DNA of 18,952 nt from CAZBUK01 sp964495085 (GCA_964495085.1 CAZBUK010000077.1:1-18952), one strand, 5' to 3'; positions 1-8,336 are shown, numbered from the stretch's first letter. The notes: a model not told the origin generated them from the letters alone. Made by a program: numbers and translations.

Positions 1-87
1 CTCTATTGCTCTGAAATACGGATAATAGCCTAATGCTTTAACCTCGTCTGCGCGTTTAAAATTATAGCACTTGGTAAATAAATCCAC
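1..87 (-). CDS. Alpha-oxoamine synthase, serine palmitoyltransferase-like (N-terminus only, cut by window edge)
   Basis: An open frame of 29 codons runs from a GTG at 87 to the window edge. It reads MDLFTKCYNF, then KRADEVKALG, then YYPYFRAIE. I recognise this as the characteristic N-terminus of PLP-dependent alpha-oxoamine synthases of the serine palmitoyltransferase / glycine C-acetyltransferase / AONS group, where the pattern KCYNF-x-RADE-x-KA-x-G-x-YPYFR-x-IE is common. These enzymes condense an amino acid with an acyl-CoA; the SPT members start sphingolipid synthesis. The start is fixed by a perfect GGAGG six bases upstream (94-98). The catalytic lysine and PLP site lie outside the window, so the exact family member cannot be decided. 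The divergent neighbour is an SDR reductase, a pairing consistent with ceramide synthesis. Confidence 0.75.
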   Translation of the reverse strand, partial: MDLFTKCYNFKRADEVKALGYYPYFRAIE

Positions 88-93
88 GTGAAG

Positions 94-98
94 CCTCC
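94..98 (-). promoter_or_regulatory. Shine-Dalgarno GGAGG of the alpha-oxoamine synthase gene
   Basis: GGAGG on the minus strand lies six bases before the GTG at 87. It supports this short edge frame as a real gene start rather than a chance open frame. Confidence 0.7.
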
Positions 99-226
99 GA
101 TTGATTGTAGCGATTTGTCATAGTACCGGGCAATCATGAAAAGAAATGAAGTCTACCGAATAGAAATGGTTGGTCTGCAAGGGGTTTTTTTATAGTTCCG
201 GCACAGGTGATAAGTCATTGTTTTAA

Positions 227-255
227 TTGCTATTAACGAATTTTTTTAATATAAT
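227..255 (+). promoter_or_regulatory. Putative sigma-70-type promoter of the epimerase/reductase gene
   Basis: A perfect -10 hexamer TATAAT (250-255) is preceded, with a 17-base spacer, by TTGCTA (227-232), a 4/6 match to the -35 consensus. The surrounding DNA is strongly AT-rich. The expected start is near 262, giving a leader of about 50 bases before the ATG at 312. The rest of the divergent intergenic region (88-311) holds no gene that I can see. Confidence 0.5.
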
Positions 256-311
256 TTAATCCGTCGCAAAAGTCAACAAATTCAATCGTTCTCACCCGGG
301 GGATACACTCA

Positions 312-1292
312 ATGGAAGTTCTGGTAACCGGAGGGACCGGATTCATCGGCAGTTTTGTGGTCGAATATTTACTCGAACTCGGTCACTCGGTCAAATGTCT
401 CATTCGCCGATCGAGCAACTTACAATGGCTTGAGACGCTCCCCGTTAAACTCGTACAGGCAGACTTTTACAATATCCCGTCGCTTAGAACCGCTGCGGAG
501 GGCGTCGATGTTATAATTCACGTTGCCGGAGTCGTTGCATCGAAGGATCGAAAAGGATTCTTCGAAGGAAATCAATTGGCAACAAGGAATTTACTTGACG
601 CTGCAGCCGAGGCTGCGCCCGGACTTCAAAGATTTCTTCACGTAAGTAGCCAAACCGCAATCGGACCATCGAGGAACGGTAATCCGGTCGATACCCATAC
701 GGAACCCCGCCCTATCACAACCTACGGTGAAAGCAAGCTCGCAGCAGAAAAAGAAGTCCTCCGCTTTGCGGATAAAATTCCCGTAACCATAACCCGGCCT
801 TCCGCGGTTTACGGACCCCGCGACACGGCGACCCTGACCTTCTTCCAATCTGTACAGAAAGGTATCATACCGCTCATCGGATATTCGACAAAAAAAGTGA
901 GCCTGATACATGTAGCGGATCTCAGACGGGGAATTGTCGACGCCGCTTTTTCGATGAAAACAATCGGGAAATCATATTTTATCGGAAGCGAACAAGTCTA
1001 TACCTGGGGCGAGATCGGAAAAGTAACTGCAGAAGTCGTCGGAAAACGGACCCGAACGCTCAGGGTGCCGGAATTTCTGGTTATGGGAATTGCGGGAGTC
1101 TCAGGTTTGTTCAACCATCTGAGTAAAAAACCGTCGGTTCTGAATTTTGAAAAAGGCAAAGATATGATTCAAGCGGCGTGGACATGCTCGATAGAGACAG
1201 CACGACGGGATTTCAGTTTCAGACAGCAAATTTCTCTCGAGGACGGGATAAGAAATACGATTGCCTGGTACCGTGAAATGGGCTGGTTGTAA
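312..1292 (+). CDS. NAD(P)-dependent epimerase/dehydratase (extended SDR), possibly a ceramide-pathway reductase
   Basis: A 326-residue extended short-chain dehydrogenase/reductase. The N-terminal Rossmann signature TGGTGFIG (residues 6-13) binds NAD(P). VSS near 111-113 and Y138-G-E-S-K142 supply the Ser/Tyr/Lys catalytic set. Length is normal for the family, and a GGGGGA ribosome site lies 8 bases before the ATG. No membrane segment is obvious. Substrate cannot be read from sequence alone. The gene is divergent from an SPT-like gene, and in Caulobacter an SDR of this epimerase-like type (CerR) reduces the keto intermediate of ceramide synthesis. A sphingolipid role is therefore a reasonable inference, not a demonstration. 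A generic sugar-nucleotide or dihydroflavonol-reductase-like role remains possible. Confidence 0.85.
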   Translation: MEVLVTGGTGFIGSFVVEYLLELGHSVKCLIRRSSNLQWLETLPVKLVQADFYNIPSLRTAAEGVDVIIHVAGVVASKDRKGFFEGNQLATRNLLDAAAEAAPGLQRFLHVSSQTAIGPSRNGNPVDTHTEPRPITTYGESKLAAEKEVLRFADKIPVTITRPSAVYGPRDTATLTFFQSVQKGIIPLIGYSTKKVSLIHVADLRRGIVDAAFSMKTIGKSYFIGSEQVYTWGEIGKVTAEVVGKRTRTLRVPEFLVMGIAGVSGLFNHLSKKPSVLNFEKGKDMIQAAWTCSIETARRDFSFRQQISLEDGIRNTIAWYREMGWL

Positions 1293-1304
1293 ACAGTGTT
1301 TGTT

Positions 1305-1324
1305 TTTATATGTTTTTTTTATAT
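1305..1324 (+). repeat. AT-rich 20-bp direct repeat, copy 1 (left of N gap)
   Basis: A 20-base block (TTTATATG, eight T, ATAT counted with overlap) recurs exactly at 1399-1418, on the other side of the N run. It is low-complexity sequence that may have broken the assembly. Confidence 0.85.
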
Positions 1325-1357
1325 CCCTACTACTACTTAAGGTTTTTCTTACCGATC

Positions 1358-1367
1358 NNNNNNNNNN
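1358..1367. other. Assembly gap (10 N)
   Basis: Ten unresolved bases sit in the intergenic stretch 1293-1543 between the epimerase gene and carA. I see no gene in that stretch. It is T-rich, holds the direct repeat flanking the gap, and must contain the carAB promoter, which I could not place confidently. The number of Ns is probably nominal, so the true spacing is unknown. Confidence 0.97.
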
Positions 1368-1398
1368 AATTTTTATTATTCGAAGTTTTATTGTTTAA

Positions 1399-1418
1399 TT
1401 TATATGTTTTTTTTATAT
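1399..1418 (+). repeat. AT-rich 20-bp direct repeat, copy 2 (right of N gap)
   Basis: Exact second copy of the block at 1305-1324, 94 bases downstream in the written scaffold. See the finding on the gap. Confidence 0.85.
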
Positions 1419-1543
1419 ATTGTTATCCCAAATGAGAGGGAAATCATACCAGATACTTCATATCGCAACGCTCTATTCAGTCTCCCCAAAGCTGTCTCCA
1501 ATAAATATTTTTCAATTCAACTTTTCAAGACATTTTTCAGAGA

Positions 1544-2644
1544 ATGATGAACGCACGCATCATACTTGAGGATGGATTCGTGCAGCACGGCGTACATTTC
1601 GGGGCTGCAGTCGAAATGGTGGGTGAAGTGGTCTTTAATACCTCGATGACCGGCTATCAGGAGATTTTAACCGATCCTTCCTACGCCGGACAGATCGTCA
1701 TAATGACGTACCCCCATATCGGTAATTACGGCATCACTCATATCGATTCGGAGTCGGAAAAAACTTATGTAAAAGGCTTCGTTGCCAGGGAATTCAATAC
1801 CGAACCGAGCAATTGGCGCGCGGAAGAGCCGCTTGAGTCATTTTTAAAGCGACAGGAGATTCCGGGTATAAGCGGAGTAGATACCCGCGCACTCGTCCGC
1901 AGAATCCGGAGTGTCGGTGCAATGCGAGGTATAATCTCGACTTCGGAGGAATCCGACGATGTATTGCTCCGGAAAGTCCTTGCATCCCCTAAAATGTCCG
2001 GATTGAACCTCGTCAATTCGATCCGACAGCCGAAGGTACGGGTTTTCGACGCTCTGTCCATACCGGAGGAACCGGAATATCACATTGTTGCTTATAATTT
2101 CGGCATTAAACAGAATATAATCAGATCACTCGTAGCAACCGGATTTAAGGTTACCATTGTCCCCGCCTCGATGCCGGCCGAAGAGCTCCTGAAACTGAAA
2201 CCCGACGGAATTTTCCTGTCGAACGGTCCGGGCGATCCCGCTGTGGTACTCCAGGGAATCTCAAATGTAAAGAAACTTATCGGGAAATCTCCCATTTTTG
2301 GAATCTGTCTGGGCCATCAGATTCTTGCACTCGCGTTGGGTGCGAGGACATACAAGTTAAAGTTTGGCCACCGTGGCGCCAATCAACCGGTTAAAAACCT
2401 TTTTACCGATAAAATAGAAATTACTTCACATAATCATGGCTTTTCCGTTGATCCTAAAACACTTAAAGATTCTGAAGCAGAGATTACTCACATTAATCTG
2501 AATGATGAAACTCTCGAAGGATTCAGACTGAAAAACGAACCGGCCTTCTGCGTTCAATACCACCCTGAAGCAGCGCCGGGACCTCATGATTCCGCCTATC
2601 TGTTCGAGCGTTTCAAGAAACTCGTAAAGGGAAATAAGAGATAG
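1544..2644 (+). CDS. carA: Carbamoyl phosphate synthetase, small (glutaminase) subunit
   Basis: A 366-residue protein of normal length. It hydrolyses glutamine and channels ammonia to CarB for carbamoyl phosphate synthesis, which feeds pyrimidine and arginine biosynthesis in the cytoplasm. The N-terminal CPSase small-chain domain includes NTSMTGYQEILTDPSY near residue 32. The C-terminal class I glutamine amidotransferase has the nucleophile elbow GICLGHQ with Cys255 and the H340/E342 pair in QYHPEA. Two in-frame ATGs stand together at 1544 and 1547; the first is used here and the ribosome site is weak either way. The stop codon overlaps the carB start by one base, so the two are co-translated. 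No PyrR or ArgR site was recognised upstream, but that region is interrupted by the N gap. Confidence 0.97.
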   Translation: MMNARIILEDGFVQHGVHFGAAVEMVGEVVFNTSMTGYQEILTDPSYAGQIVIMTYPHIGNYGITHIDSESEKTYVKGFVAREFNTEPSNWRAEEPLESFLKRQEIPGISGVDTRALVRRIRSVGAMRGIISTSEESDDVLLRKVLASPKMSGLNLVNSIRQPKVRVFDALSIPEEPEYHIVAYNFGIKQNIIRSLVATGFKVTIVPASMPAEELLKLKPDGIFLSNGPGDPAVVLQGISNVKKLIGKSPIFGICLGHQILALALGARTYKLKFGHRGANQPVKNLFTDKIEITSHNHGFSVDPKTLKDSEAEITHINLNDETLEGFRLKNEPAFCVQYHPEAAPGPHDSAYLFERFKKLVKGNKR

Positions 2645-5600
2645 TGGCAAAACGTTCCGATATTGGTTCGATACTCGTTATAGGTAGCGGTCCGATTATA
2701 ATCGGCCAGGCGTGCGAATTCGATTACTCAGGGACCCAGGCGTGCAAAGCCCTGAAGAACGAGGGCTACAGGGTAATTCTCGTGAATTCCAATCCTGCAA
2801 CGATAATGACGGATCCCGAATTTGCACATAGAACGTACATTGAACCGCTCTCTGTTCAGTATATCGAGAATATAATAAAGACCGAGAGACCGGACGCCAT
2901 TTTACCGACTGTAGGCGGTCAAACCGGACTAAATATGGCCATAAAATTGGCCGAAAACGGAATCCTTAAAAAATATAACGTAAAACTGATCGGAGCTCAG
3001 GTAGAAGCGGTGAAGATTGCAGAGGACAGGCGATTATTTAAACAGGCGATGGAAGAGATAGGACTTGAAACCCCCAATTCAGGGTTTGCAGGTACCGAGA
3101 AAGAAGCTGTCGATTTATTAGAATTCGTGGGACTACCTGCAATTATCCGTCCGTCGTTCACCCTTGGAGGGACGGGAGGCGGAATTGCCTATAATGCAGA
3201 GGAATTCGTCGAAATTGTACAACGGGGTCTCTCCCTCAGCCCGATTCATGAAATCCTCATTGAACAGTCGGTAATCGGGTGGAAAGAATACGAACTCGAG
3301 GTCATGCGCGATCGAGCAGATAATTTTGTGGTAATTTGTTCGATCGAGAACTTCGATCCTATGGGGATACACACCGGCGATTCGATCACTGTCGCACCTG
3401 CTCAGACATTGAGCGACCGAGAGTACCAGGTCATGCGCGATGCTTCGAAACGGATCATCAGAAAAGTCGGCGTTGAAACGGGGGGATCGAACATTCAATT
3501 CGCCGTCAATCCCGAAAACGGAAGGATGATGGTGATTGAGATGAATCCCCGCGTCAGCCGTAGTTCCGCCCTCGCTTCAAAGGCAACCGGTTTTCCAATT
3601 GCAAAAATCGCAGCAAAACTAGCCATCGGGTACACACTCGATGAGATCCCGAATGACATCACGCAGAAAACGCCGGCATCATTCGAACCCTCAATCGATT
3701 ACGTCGTGGTAAAAATTCCCAAATGGAATTTTGAAAAATTCCCCGGCGCCGATACACGGCTCGGCACGCAGATGAAATCGGTCGGCGAGGTTATGGCGCT
3801 TGGTTCGACTTTTAAGCAGGCCTTCATGAAAGCCGTCCGCTCCCTGGAGGTCGATAAATCGCTTACACAGTTTGAGATAGTCGAAGAGCGCCTCGAACTC
3901 GAGCTACGCCAGCCGGGGCCCGATCGTCCTGCCTACTTACGCCACGCGATGCTCCATGGATACAGTCTCGAGGAAATTCACGAAATTACCAGGATCGATC
4001 CATGGTTTCTCCGTCAGCTGCAGGAATTATTCGAATTTTCGGAATCTTTGAACGGATATTCGCTGGATTCGATTCCCGATCACACGCTGAGAAAGGCAAA
4101 GGATTGGGGTGTTTCCGATCAACGTCTTGCTGAAGCATTCGGGATCAGCGAGCTCGAGATCCGAAAACATCGAATCGCTAAAAAAATCATCCCCGCATAT
4201 AAGCATGTCGATACTTGTGCGGCTGAATTCGAATCGTATACTCCGTATTATTACTCGACCTACACCTCTGAGAACGAGGTCATCGGAACCGACAAGCAGA
4301 AAATCATCATCCTCGGAAGCGGTCCGAACAGGATCGGACAAGGCATCGAATTCGACTACTGTTGTTGTCATGCAGCTTTCGCACTGAAAGAGGACGGGTA
4401 TGAGACAATAATGATAAACTGCAATCCGGAGACGGTTTCAACGGACTACGATACATCCGATCGACTCTATTTCGAACCGCTGACGTACGAAGATGTCATG
4501 AATATCATCGATATGGAAAAACCGAACGGCGTGATCGTTCAATTCGGCGGTCAGACCCCGCTCAAGCTGGCAAACGCTCTCCATGATGCGGGAATACCCA
4601 TAATCGGCACTTCACCCGATTCGATCGACCTGGCGGAGGACCGCGAACGGTTCGGACGGATGCTTCACAAGCTGAATATCAAACAACCGCCGAACGGAAC
4701 GGCGCGGTCGTTTGAAGAAGCCAGAGAAATTGCTGCTCAAATCGGGTACCCCGTGCTGGTCAGACCTTCCTACGTTCTGGGAGGCAGAGCGATGTCGATC
4801 GTCTATGATGTCAATCAGCTCCAGCATTACATGAAATCGGCAGTCGAAGTTTCATCTGCACGTCCCGTCCTGATCGATATGTTCCTCGAGGACGCGTTCG
4901 AATATGATGTCGACGCGCTGAGCGACGGCGAAGATGTCGTCATTGCCGGCATCATGGAACATATCGAAGAAGCCGGCATACACTCAGGAGACAGCAGCTG
5001 TGTGCTGCCTCCGATCATGATCACACCGCAGCAGTCGGAACAGATCAAGTCTGTCACAAGGGAAATAGCCCGTGAACTCACAGTTATCGGTTTACTGAAC
5101 ATACAATTCGCGGTCCAATTCAACGAGGTATATGTACTCGAAGTGAATCCCAGGGCTTCGAGAACCGTGCCTTTTGTGAGCAAGGCTACGGGAGTCCCGC
5201 TCGCAAAGATCGCAGCACGGTTGATGGCGGGGAAAAAACTCAGAGATTTTCACCTGAAGGACGAGCTGAGCGTAGGGAGGTATTTTGTCAAGTCGCCGGT
5301 CTTCCCTTTCAACAAATTCCTCGGCGTTGACACGATTCTCGGTCCCGAGATGAAATCGACGGGTGAGGTTATGGGGGCGGGACAGTCGTTCGGCGAGGCT
5401 TTCGCAAAAGCGCAGGAGGCTGCAGGACTAAAGATCCCCCGCTCCGGCACGGTTTTTTTCAGTGTGAACGACAGGGATAAGGTGAAATCGTTCTCGATCG
5501 CGAAGGAGTTTGCATCTCTTGGTTTTATTCTCATCGCAACGAAAGGTACTGCGCTCTACTTCAACGAGAAAGGGATTGCGTGTGAATCCGTATTCAAGGT

Positions 5601-5853
5601 CAATGAAGGCCGGCCCAATGTGCTCGATCTGGTCAAGAGCAACAAAGTCGATCTCATAGTGAATACCCCCCTGGGGAAGGAATCTTTCTTTGACGAAAGA
5701 TCTATCAGACGTGCGGCAATACACTACAATATTCCGTGTATCACGACCCTCTCAGGCGCAATAGCGGCGTTAAACGGAATTCGTGCGCTGAATTCCGATA
5801 CAAATGCGACCCATCACGTCCTGAGTCTTCAGGAAATCCACGAATCGGGATAA
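2644..5853 (+). CDS. carB: Carbamoyl phosphate synthetase, large (ATP-grasp) subunit
   Basis: A 1069-residue, full-length CarB that makes carbamoyl phosphate from bicarbonate, ammonia and two ATP. It has the expected internal duplication: the first synthetase half starts at LVIGSGPIIIGQACEFDYS (about residue 11) and the second at IIILGSGPNRIGQGIEFDY (about 554). Each half carries an ATP-grasp domain with EMNPRVSRSSALASKATG or EVNPRASRTVPFVSKATG. The last ~130 residues (from about 936) form the MGS-like allosteric domain, with ATKGTALYF. The GTG start at 2644 shares its G with the carA TAG stop, so translational coupling is likely. An oligomerisation domain lies between the halves. Nothing is missing. 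The convergent M24 gene ends 45 bases downstream and I see no convincing terminator between them. Confidence 0.97.
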   Translation: MAKRSDIGSILVIGSGPIIIGQACEFDYSGTQACKALKNEGYRVILVNSNPATIMTDPEFAHRTYIEPLSVQYIENIIKTERPDAILPTVGGQTGLNMAIKLAENGILKKYNVKLIGAQVEAVKIAEDRRLFKQAMEEIGLETPNSGFAGTEKEAVDLLEFVGLPAIIRPSFTLGGTGGGIAYNAEEFVEIVQRGLSLSPIHEILIEQSVIGWKEYELEVMRDRADNFVVICSIENFDPMGIHTGDSITVAPAQTLSDREYQVMRDASKRIIRKVGVETGGSNIQFAVNPENGRMMVIEMNPRVSRSSALASKATGFPIAKIAAKLAIGYTLDEIPNDITQKTPASFEPSIDYVVVKIPKWNFEKFPGADTRLGTQMKSVGEVMALGSTFKQAFMKAVRSLEVDKSLTQFEIVEERLELELRQPGPDRPAYLRHAMLHGYSLEEIHEITRIDPWFLRQLQELFEFSESLNGYSLDSIPDHTLRKAKDWGVSDQRLAEAFGISELEIRKHRIAKKIIPAYKHVDTCAAEFESYTPYYYSTYTSENEVIGTDKQKIIILGSGPNRIGQGIEFDYCCCHAAFALKEDGYETIMINCNPETVSTDYDTSDRLYFEPLTYEDVMNIIDMEKPNGVIVQFGGQTPLKLANALHDAGIPIIGTSPDSIDLAEDRERFGRMLHKLNIKQPPNGTARSFEEAREIAAQIGYPVLVRPSYVLGGRAMSIVYDVNQLQHYMKSAVEVSSARPVLIDMFLEDAFEYDVDALSDGEDVVIAGIMEHIEEAGIHSGDSSCVLPPIMITPQQSEQIKSVTREIARELTVIGLLNIQFAVQFNEVYVLEVNPRASRTVPFVSKATGVPLAKIAARLMAGKKLRDFHLKDELSVGRYFVKSPVFPFNKFLGVDTILGPEMKSTGEVMGAGQSFGEAFAKAQEAAGLKIPRSGTVFFSVNDRDKVKSFSIAKEFASLGFILIATKGTALYFNEKGIACESVFKVNEGRPNVLDLVKSNKVDLIVNTPLGKESFFDERSIRRAAIHYNIPCITTLSGAIAALNGIRALNSDTNATHHVLSLQEIHESG

Positions 5854-5898
5854 TAATTCCTCTTCCAAATTCCGCTGCACTGCAATCCGGTCGGTTAT

Positions 5899-7104
5899 CT
5901 AGAGAATCGGTATTACCTTGTCCTGAGGCGGACCGGCAGTCGCGACAACCTTTCCTGTTTTTTCGACGAATACGTCTATTTCACTCCGAATGCCGAAGTC
6001 GCCGGGGAAATAGATGCCCGGCTCGATCGTAAATGAGGTCTCCGGGATAATCCTTCGCGTATCTCTGGTTTCCAGATTATCGAGGTGTGCTCCGTTTGCA
6101 TGCAGCGTCCTGCCGATACTGTGTCCGGTTCTGTGGACGAAATACTTTCCGTATCCCCGCGATTCGATGACCTTACGAGCGACATCATCGACGTCCGCTC
6201 CGCGGACCGTTTTACCCAGCGCAATCGCGTCGCGCACGAATTGAAATGCAGAATCCCTCGCATCCTGGACTATATCGAAGATTTTTTCATACCTCGCGGG
6301 AATCCGCTCGCCTGCGTATCCGACCCATGTGATATCGGCATATGTTCCGTCGGGCGAGTTCGCCTTCGCCCAAAGATCGATAAGGACGAAATCTCCTTTT
6401 CGTATCGGCGAATTGAATTCCCTGGTCGGTTCGTAGTGCGGATTGGCGCTGTTCGCATTCACCGAGCAGTTCGGCGCATGTTCGGTGACGAGATCGTGCC
6501 GGTGGAATTCCTTCAAAATGAATTGTTGAACATTGTATTCGGTCATTTTCCGTCCAGCCCGTAACGATCTTCCGATATACGTGAATGCTTTATGCATGGT
6601 CGCCAGGCAAATTTCCGCCGTCCGCCTGTTATCGCGGTACTGTTTGGGAGTCCAGACCGCTTCGAATCGCTGTACCAGATCGGCCGAACTAACCACCGTA
6701 ACTTTTGTATGTTTAACCAGCTCGACGATACCGGCATCTACGACCGATATGTACGGAAGCGCATTTTTCGGAGAATATTCCATCGCCACGGAATTTGCCT
6801 TTATAAGCATGCGGCCGAGCTCAAGCTCGAGCGAACGCCAACCGATAAAAATCCGCTTTTTTCCCGGAAGATGATCGAGATTGAACCGTTCAATATTGTG
6901 AACCAGTTTCTGGGGAACGCCCTTCGCAGGTATGTAGTAGAACGTCCGTCTGGTCCGATGCCTGTGTGGAGGAATCATCATAATATGGGATGCGAATTCG
7001 TTGGAGCCGCGGAAATCGTAGAGCAACCAGCCGTCGACCCCCTCCTTTCTGAGAGCACGCTGAATGGCGGTTATCTTTCTTTTAAGTGCTGATGAACTTT
7101 TCAT
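5899..7104 (-). CDS. M24 family metallopeptidase (Xaa-Pro aminopeptidase-like)
   Basis: A 401-residue cytoplasmic metallopeptidase of the pita-bread fold, likely an Xaa-Pro dipeptidase or aminopeptidase. Residues 1-150 form a creatinase-like N-domain. The C-terminal catalytic domain carries all five expected metal ligands: D243 (LIDLWAK), D257 (YADITW), H328 (RTGHSIG), E361 (FTIEPGIY) and E375 (RSEID). The spacing between the two Asp ligands is longer than in classical aminopeptidase P, a pattern I associate with one bacterial subfamily. I chose MKSSSALKRK at 7104. The frame stays open to 7197, but that extension reads as an unlikely hydrophobic leader and lacks family similarity, while AAAGG lies a short distance before 7104. 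The gene converges with carB and diverges from the glycosylase. Exact substrate is unknown. Confidence 0.9.
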   Translation of the reverse strand: MKSSSALKRKITAIQRALRKEGVDGWLLYDFRGSNEFASHIMMIPPHRHRTRRTFYYIPAKGVPQKLVHNIERFNLDHLPGKKRIFIGWRSLELELGRMLIKANSVAMEYSPKNALPYISVVDAGIVELVKHTKVTVVSSADLVQRFEAVWTPKQYRDNRRTAEICLATMHKAFTYIGRSLRAGRKMTEYNVQQFILKEFHRHDLVTEHAPNCSVNANSANPHYEPTREFNSPIRKGDFVLIDLWAKANSPDGTYADITWVGYAGERIPARYEKIFDIVQDARDSAFQFVRDAIALGKTVRGADVDDVARKVIESRGYGKYFVHRTGHSIGRTLHANGAHLDNLETRDTRRIIPETSFTIEPGIYFPGDFGIRSEIDVFVEKTGKVVATAGPPQDKVIPIL

Positions 7105-7206
7105 TACCGGGCCTTTGCCTGGAATAAGTGATGAGAAATGAAGCCGGAGAATTGATAGGGTATGGCATAAGGTAAAACTCATCGATATAAAAAGCAAGGA
7201 ATGAGC

Positions 7207-7235
7207 TTGGAAGTCAATTGTGAGCTGAGTATCTT
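7207..7235 (+). promoter_or_regulatory. Weak candidate promoter for the MutY-like gene
   Basis: TTGGAA (7207-7212) and TATCTT (7230-7235) are separated by 17 bases, each a 4/6 match to sigma-70 hexamers. It lies in the 178-base divergent gap between the M24 peptidase and the glycosylase. The match is weak and could be chance. Confidence 0.25.
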
Positions 7236-7282
7236 ACCATCTGCATGACGACCCGATACTGCGCCATTCTCGAAATGACAAA

Positions 7283-8110
7283 ATGCTCCTGAATCGAAAA
7301 TCCATTCGACGGTTTCAAGATACCGTACGCACATTTTATAGCGATCACGGTCGACACAGTCTTCCCTGGCGCCGTACCGGGAATCCATATCGTATCCTTG
7401 TCTCCGAGATAATGCTCCAACAGACACAGGTAGAACGAGTCATTCCGAAGTACCTGGAATTTATCTCCTCATTTCCCACGCTGCGTTCTTTGTCGGAAAC
7501 CCCCGATGTCGAAGTTTTACGGCGCTGGCAGGGGCTCGGATACAACCGAAGAGCGCTGGCGCTTAAGAAGTGTGTATCAATCATTCTCCGGGAATACAAC
7601 GGGAAGCTGCCATCCGATCCGGGAATGCTTGTATCGCTCCCAGGCATCGGACCGGCGACATCCGCAGCATTAGCGGCATTCATCTATAACAAACCTGCAA
7701 TTCTAATCGAAACCAACATCAGAACCGCGATTATCTACTACTTTTTCAGACGAAGGAGAAAGGTGAACGACAATGAGATACGGGGAGTCCTTGCCTGCAC
7801 ACTCGACCATGAAAACCCGAGACATTGGTACTATGCGTTGATGGACTACGGGGCTATGCTGAAAAGGAAATACCGGAACCTGAACACGAAGAGCGCACAC
7901 TACCTCAAACAATCGCCTTTCAAAGGTTCAGACAGACAATTCAGGGGGAGGATTCTCAGAGCTCTACTCGAATCCGGTCCGATGACACCCCTGCAACTAA
8001 AACGTCAGTTAAAAGCCGATAAAATACGATTCAACAATATATTAAAGGGATTACTTAAGGACAAACTTATATCAAAATCCGGATCTATCATTACAGCCGG
8101 ATTTGATTGA
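7283..8110 (+). CDS. MutY-like HhH-GPD DNA glycosylase lacking the Fe-S cluster
   Basis: A 275-residue member of the HhH-GPD base-excision repair family. Residues 28-50 (WRRTGNPYRILVSEIMLQQTQ) match the adenine-glycosylase region, with the catalytic Glu at 42. The helix-hairpin-helix is LPGIGPATS (119-127); the endonuclease III lyase Lys position is Ala, so it should be monofunctional. Three features differ from classical MutY. The catalytic Asp position reads IETN, with Glu143. There is no C-x6-C-x2-C-x5-C cluster after the HhH domain. Instead of the NUDIX-like C-domain there is a short winged-helix-like tail (about 222-270). I recall similar HWYYALMDYGAMLK proteins lacking the Fe-S cluster, annotated as adenine glycosylases, in CPR/Patescibacteria. 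The ribosome site is weak. Substrate (A opposite 8-oxoG, or another mismatch) is uncertain. Confidence 0.85.
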   Translation: MLLNRKSIRRFQDTVRTFYSDHGRHSLPWRRTGNPYRILVSEIMLQQTQVERVIPKYLEFISSFPTLRSLSETPDVEVLRRWQGLGYNRRALALKKCVSIILREYNGKLPSDPGMLVSLPGIGPATSAALAAFIYNKPAILIETNIRTAIIYYFFRRRRKVNDNEIRGVLACTLDHENPRHWYYALMDYGAMLKRKYRNLNTKSAHYLKQSPFKGSDRQFRGRILRALLESGPMTPLQLKRQLKADKIRFNNILKGLLKDKLISKSGSIITAGFD

Positions 8111-8282
8111 TCACTCCCCTCCCTTCTTCATTGGTATGGGTTTATAATTTCCGGTAGTGCTTTGGAATGGACACCCTACCCATTTATCCGCAAATCTCGG
8201 AATTTCGCCCGCGATCCCAATTACTTTTAGGAAATTCTACTAGAAAAGTGTACAAAATCTAACCAAAATCGGGATAATTCTA

Positions 8283-8298
8283 TGGTATGTAATTTGCA
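8283..8298 (+). promoter_or_regulatory. Sigma-54 (RpoN) -24/-12 promoter of the sensor kinase operon
   Basis: TGGTATGTAATTTGCA matches the sigma-54 consensus TGGCACG-N4-TTGCW. The invariant GG (8284-8285) and GC (8296-8297) are exactly 10 bases apart, and the -12 element TTGCA is perfect. The predicted start lies near 8310, about 28 bases before the kinase ATG at 8337. The operon itself encodes a sigma-54 activator, so autoregulation is expected. The remaining intergenic sequence (8111-8282) has no gene; an imperfect TAGA...TGTACA...TCTA element at 8241-8261 is a possible but unproven activator site. Confidence 0.65.
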
Positions 8299-8336
8299 CA
8301 TATCGACACCGAGATGGTAATTTCCCGGGGAATACT

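Noticed and set aside
101..130. TTGCCC-N18-TACAAT as a minus-strand promoter for the SPT-like gene
   Set aside because: The implied start would fall at the ribosome site, leaving too short a leader.
5854..5898. Terminator between convergent carB and the M24 gene
   Set aside because: Only a short TGCA-C-TGCA inverted repeat is present, with no T tract or strong stem.
6085..6564. Plus-strand open frame of about 159 codons inside the M24 peptidase gene
   Set aside because: It is a shadow of a clearly conserved minus-strand gene and resembles no protein family.
7105..7197. N-terminal extension of the M24 peptidase to ATG 7197
   Set aside because: The added 31 residues have no family similarity and look like translated intergenic DNA; ATG 7104 fits the start of the N-domain.
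7283..8110. Endonuclease III (nth) identity for the HhH-GPD gene
   Set aside because: The lyase Lys is replaced by Ala in LPGIGPATS, the Fe-S Cys are absent, and the N-terminal WR...SEIMLQQTQ region is of the MutY type.
8241..8261. Imperfect palindrome TAGA...TGTACA...TCTA upstream of the sigma-54 element
   Set aside because: The arms and the centre are not in register, so it is too weak to call as an activator site.
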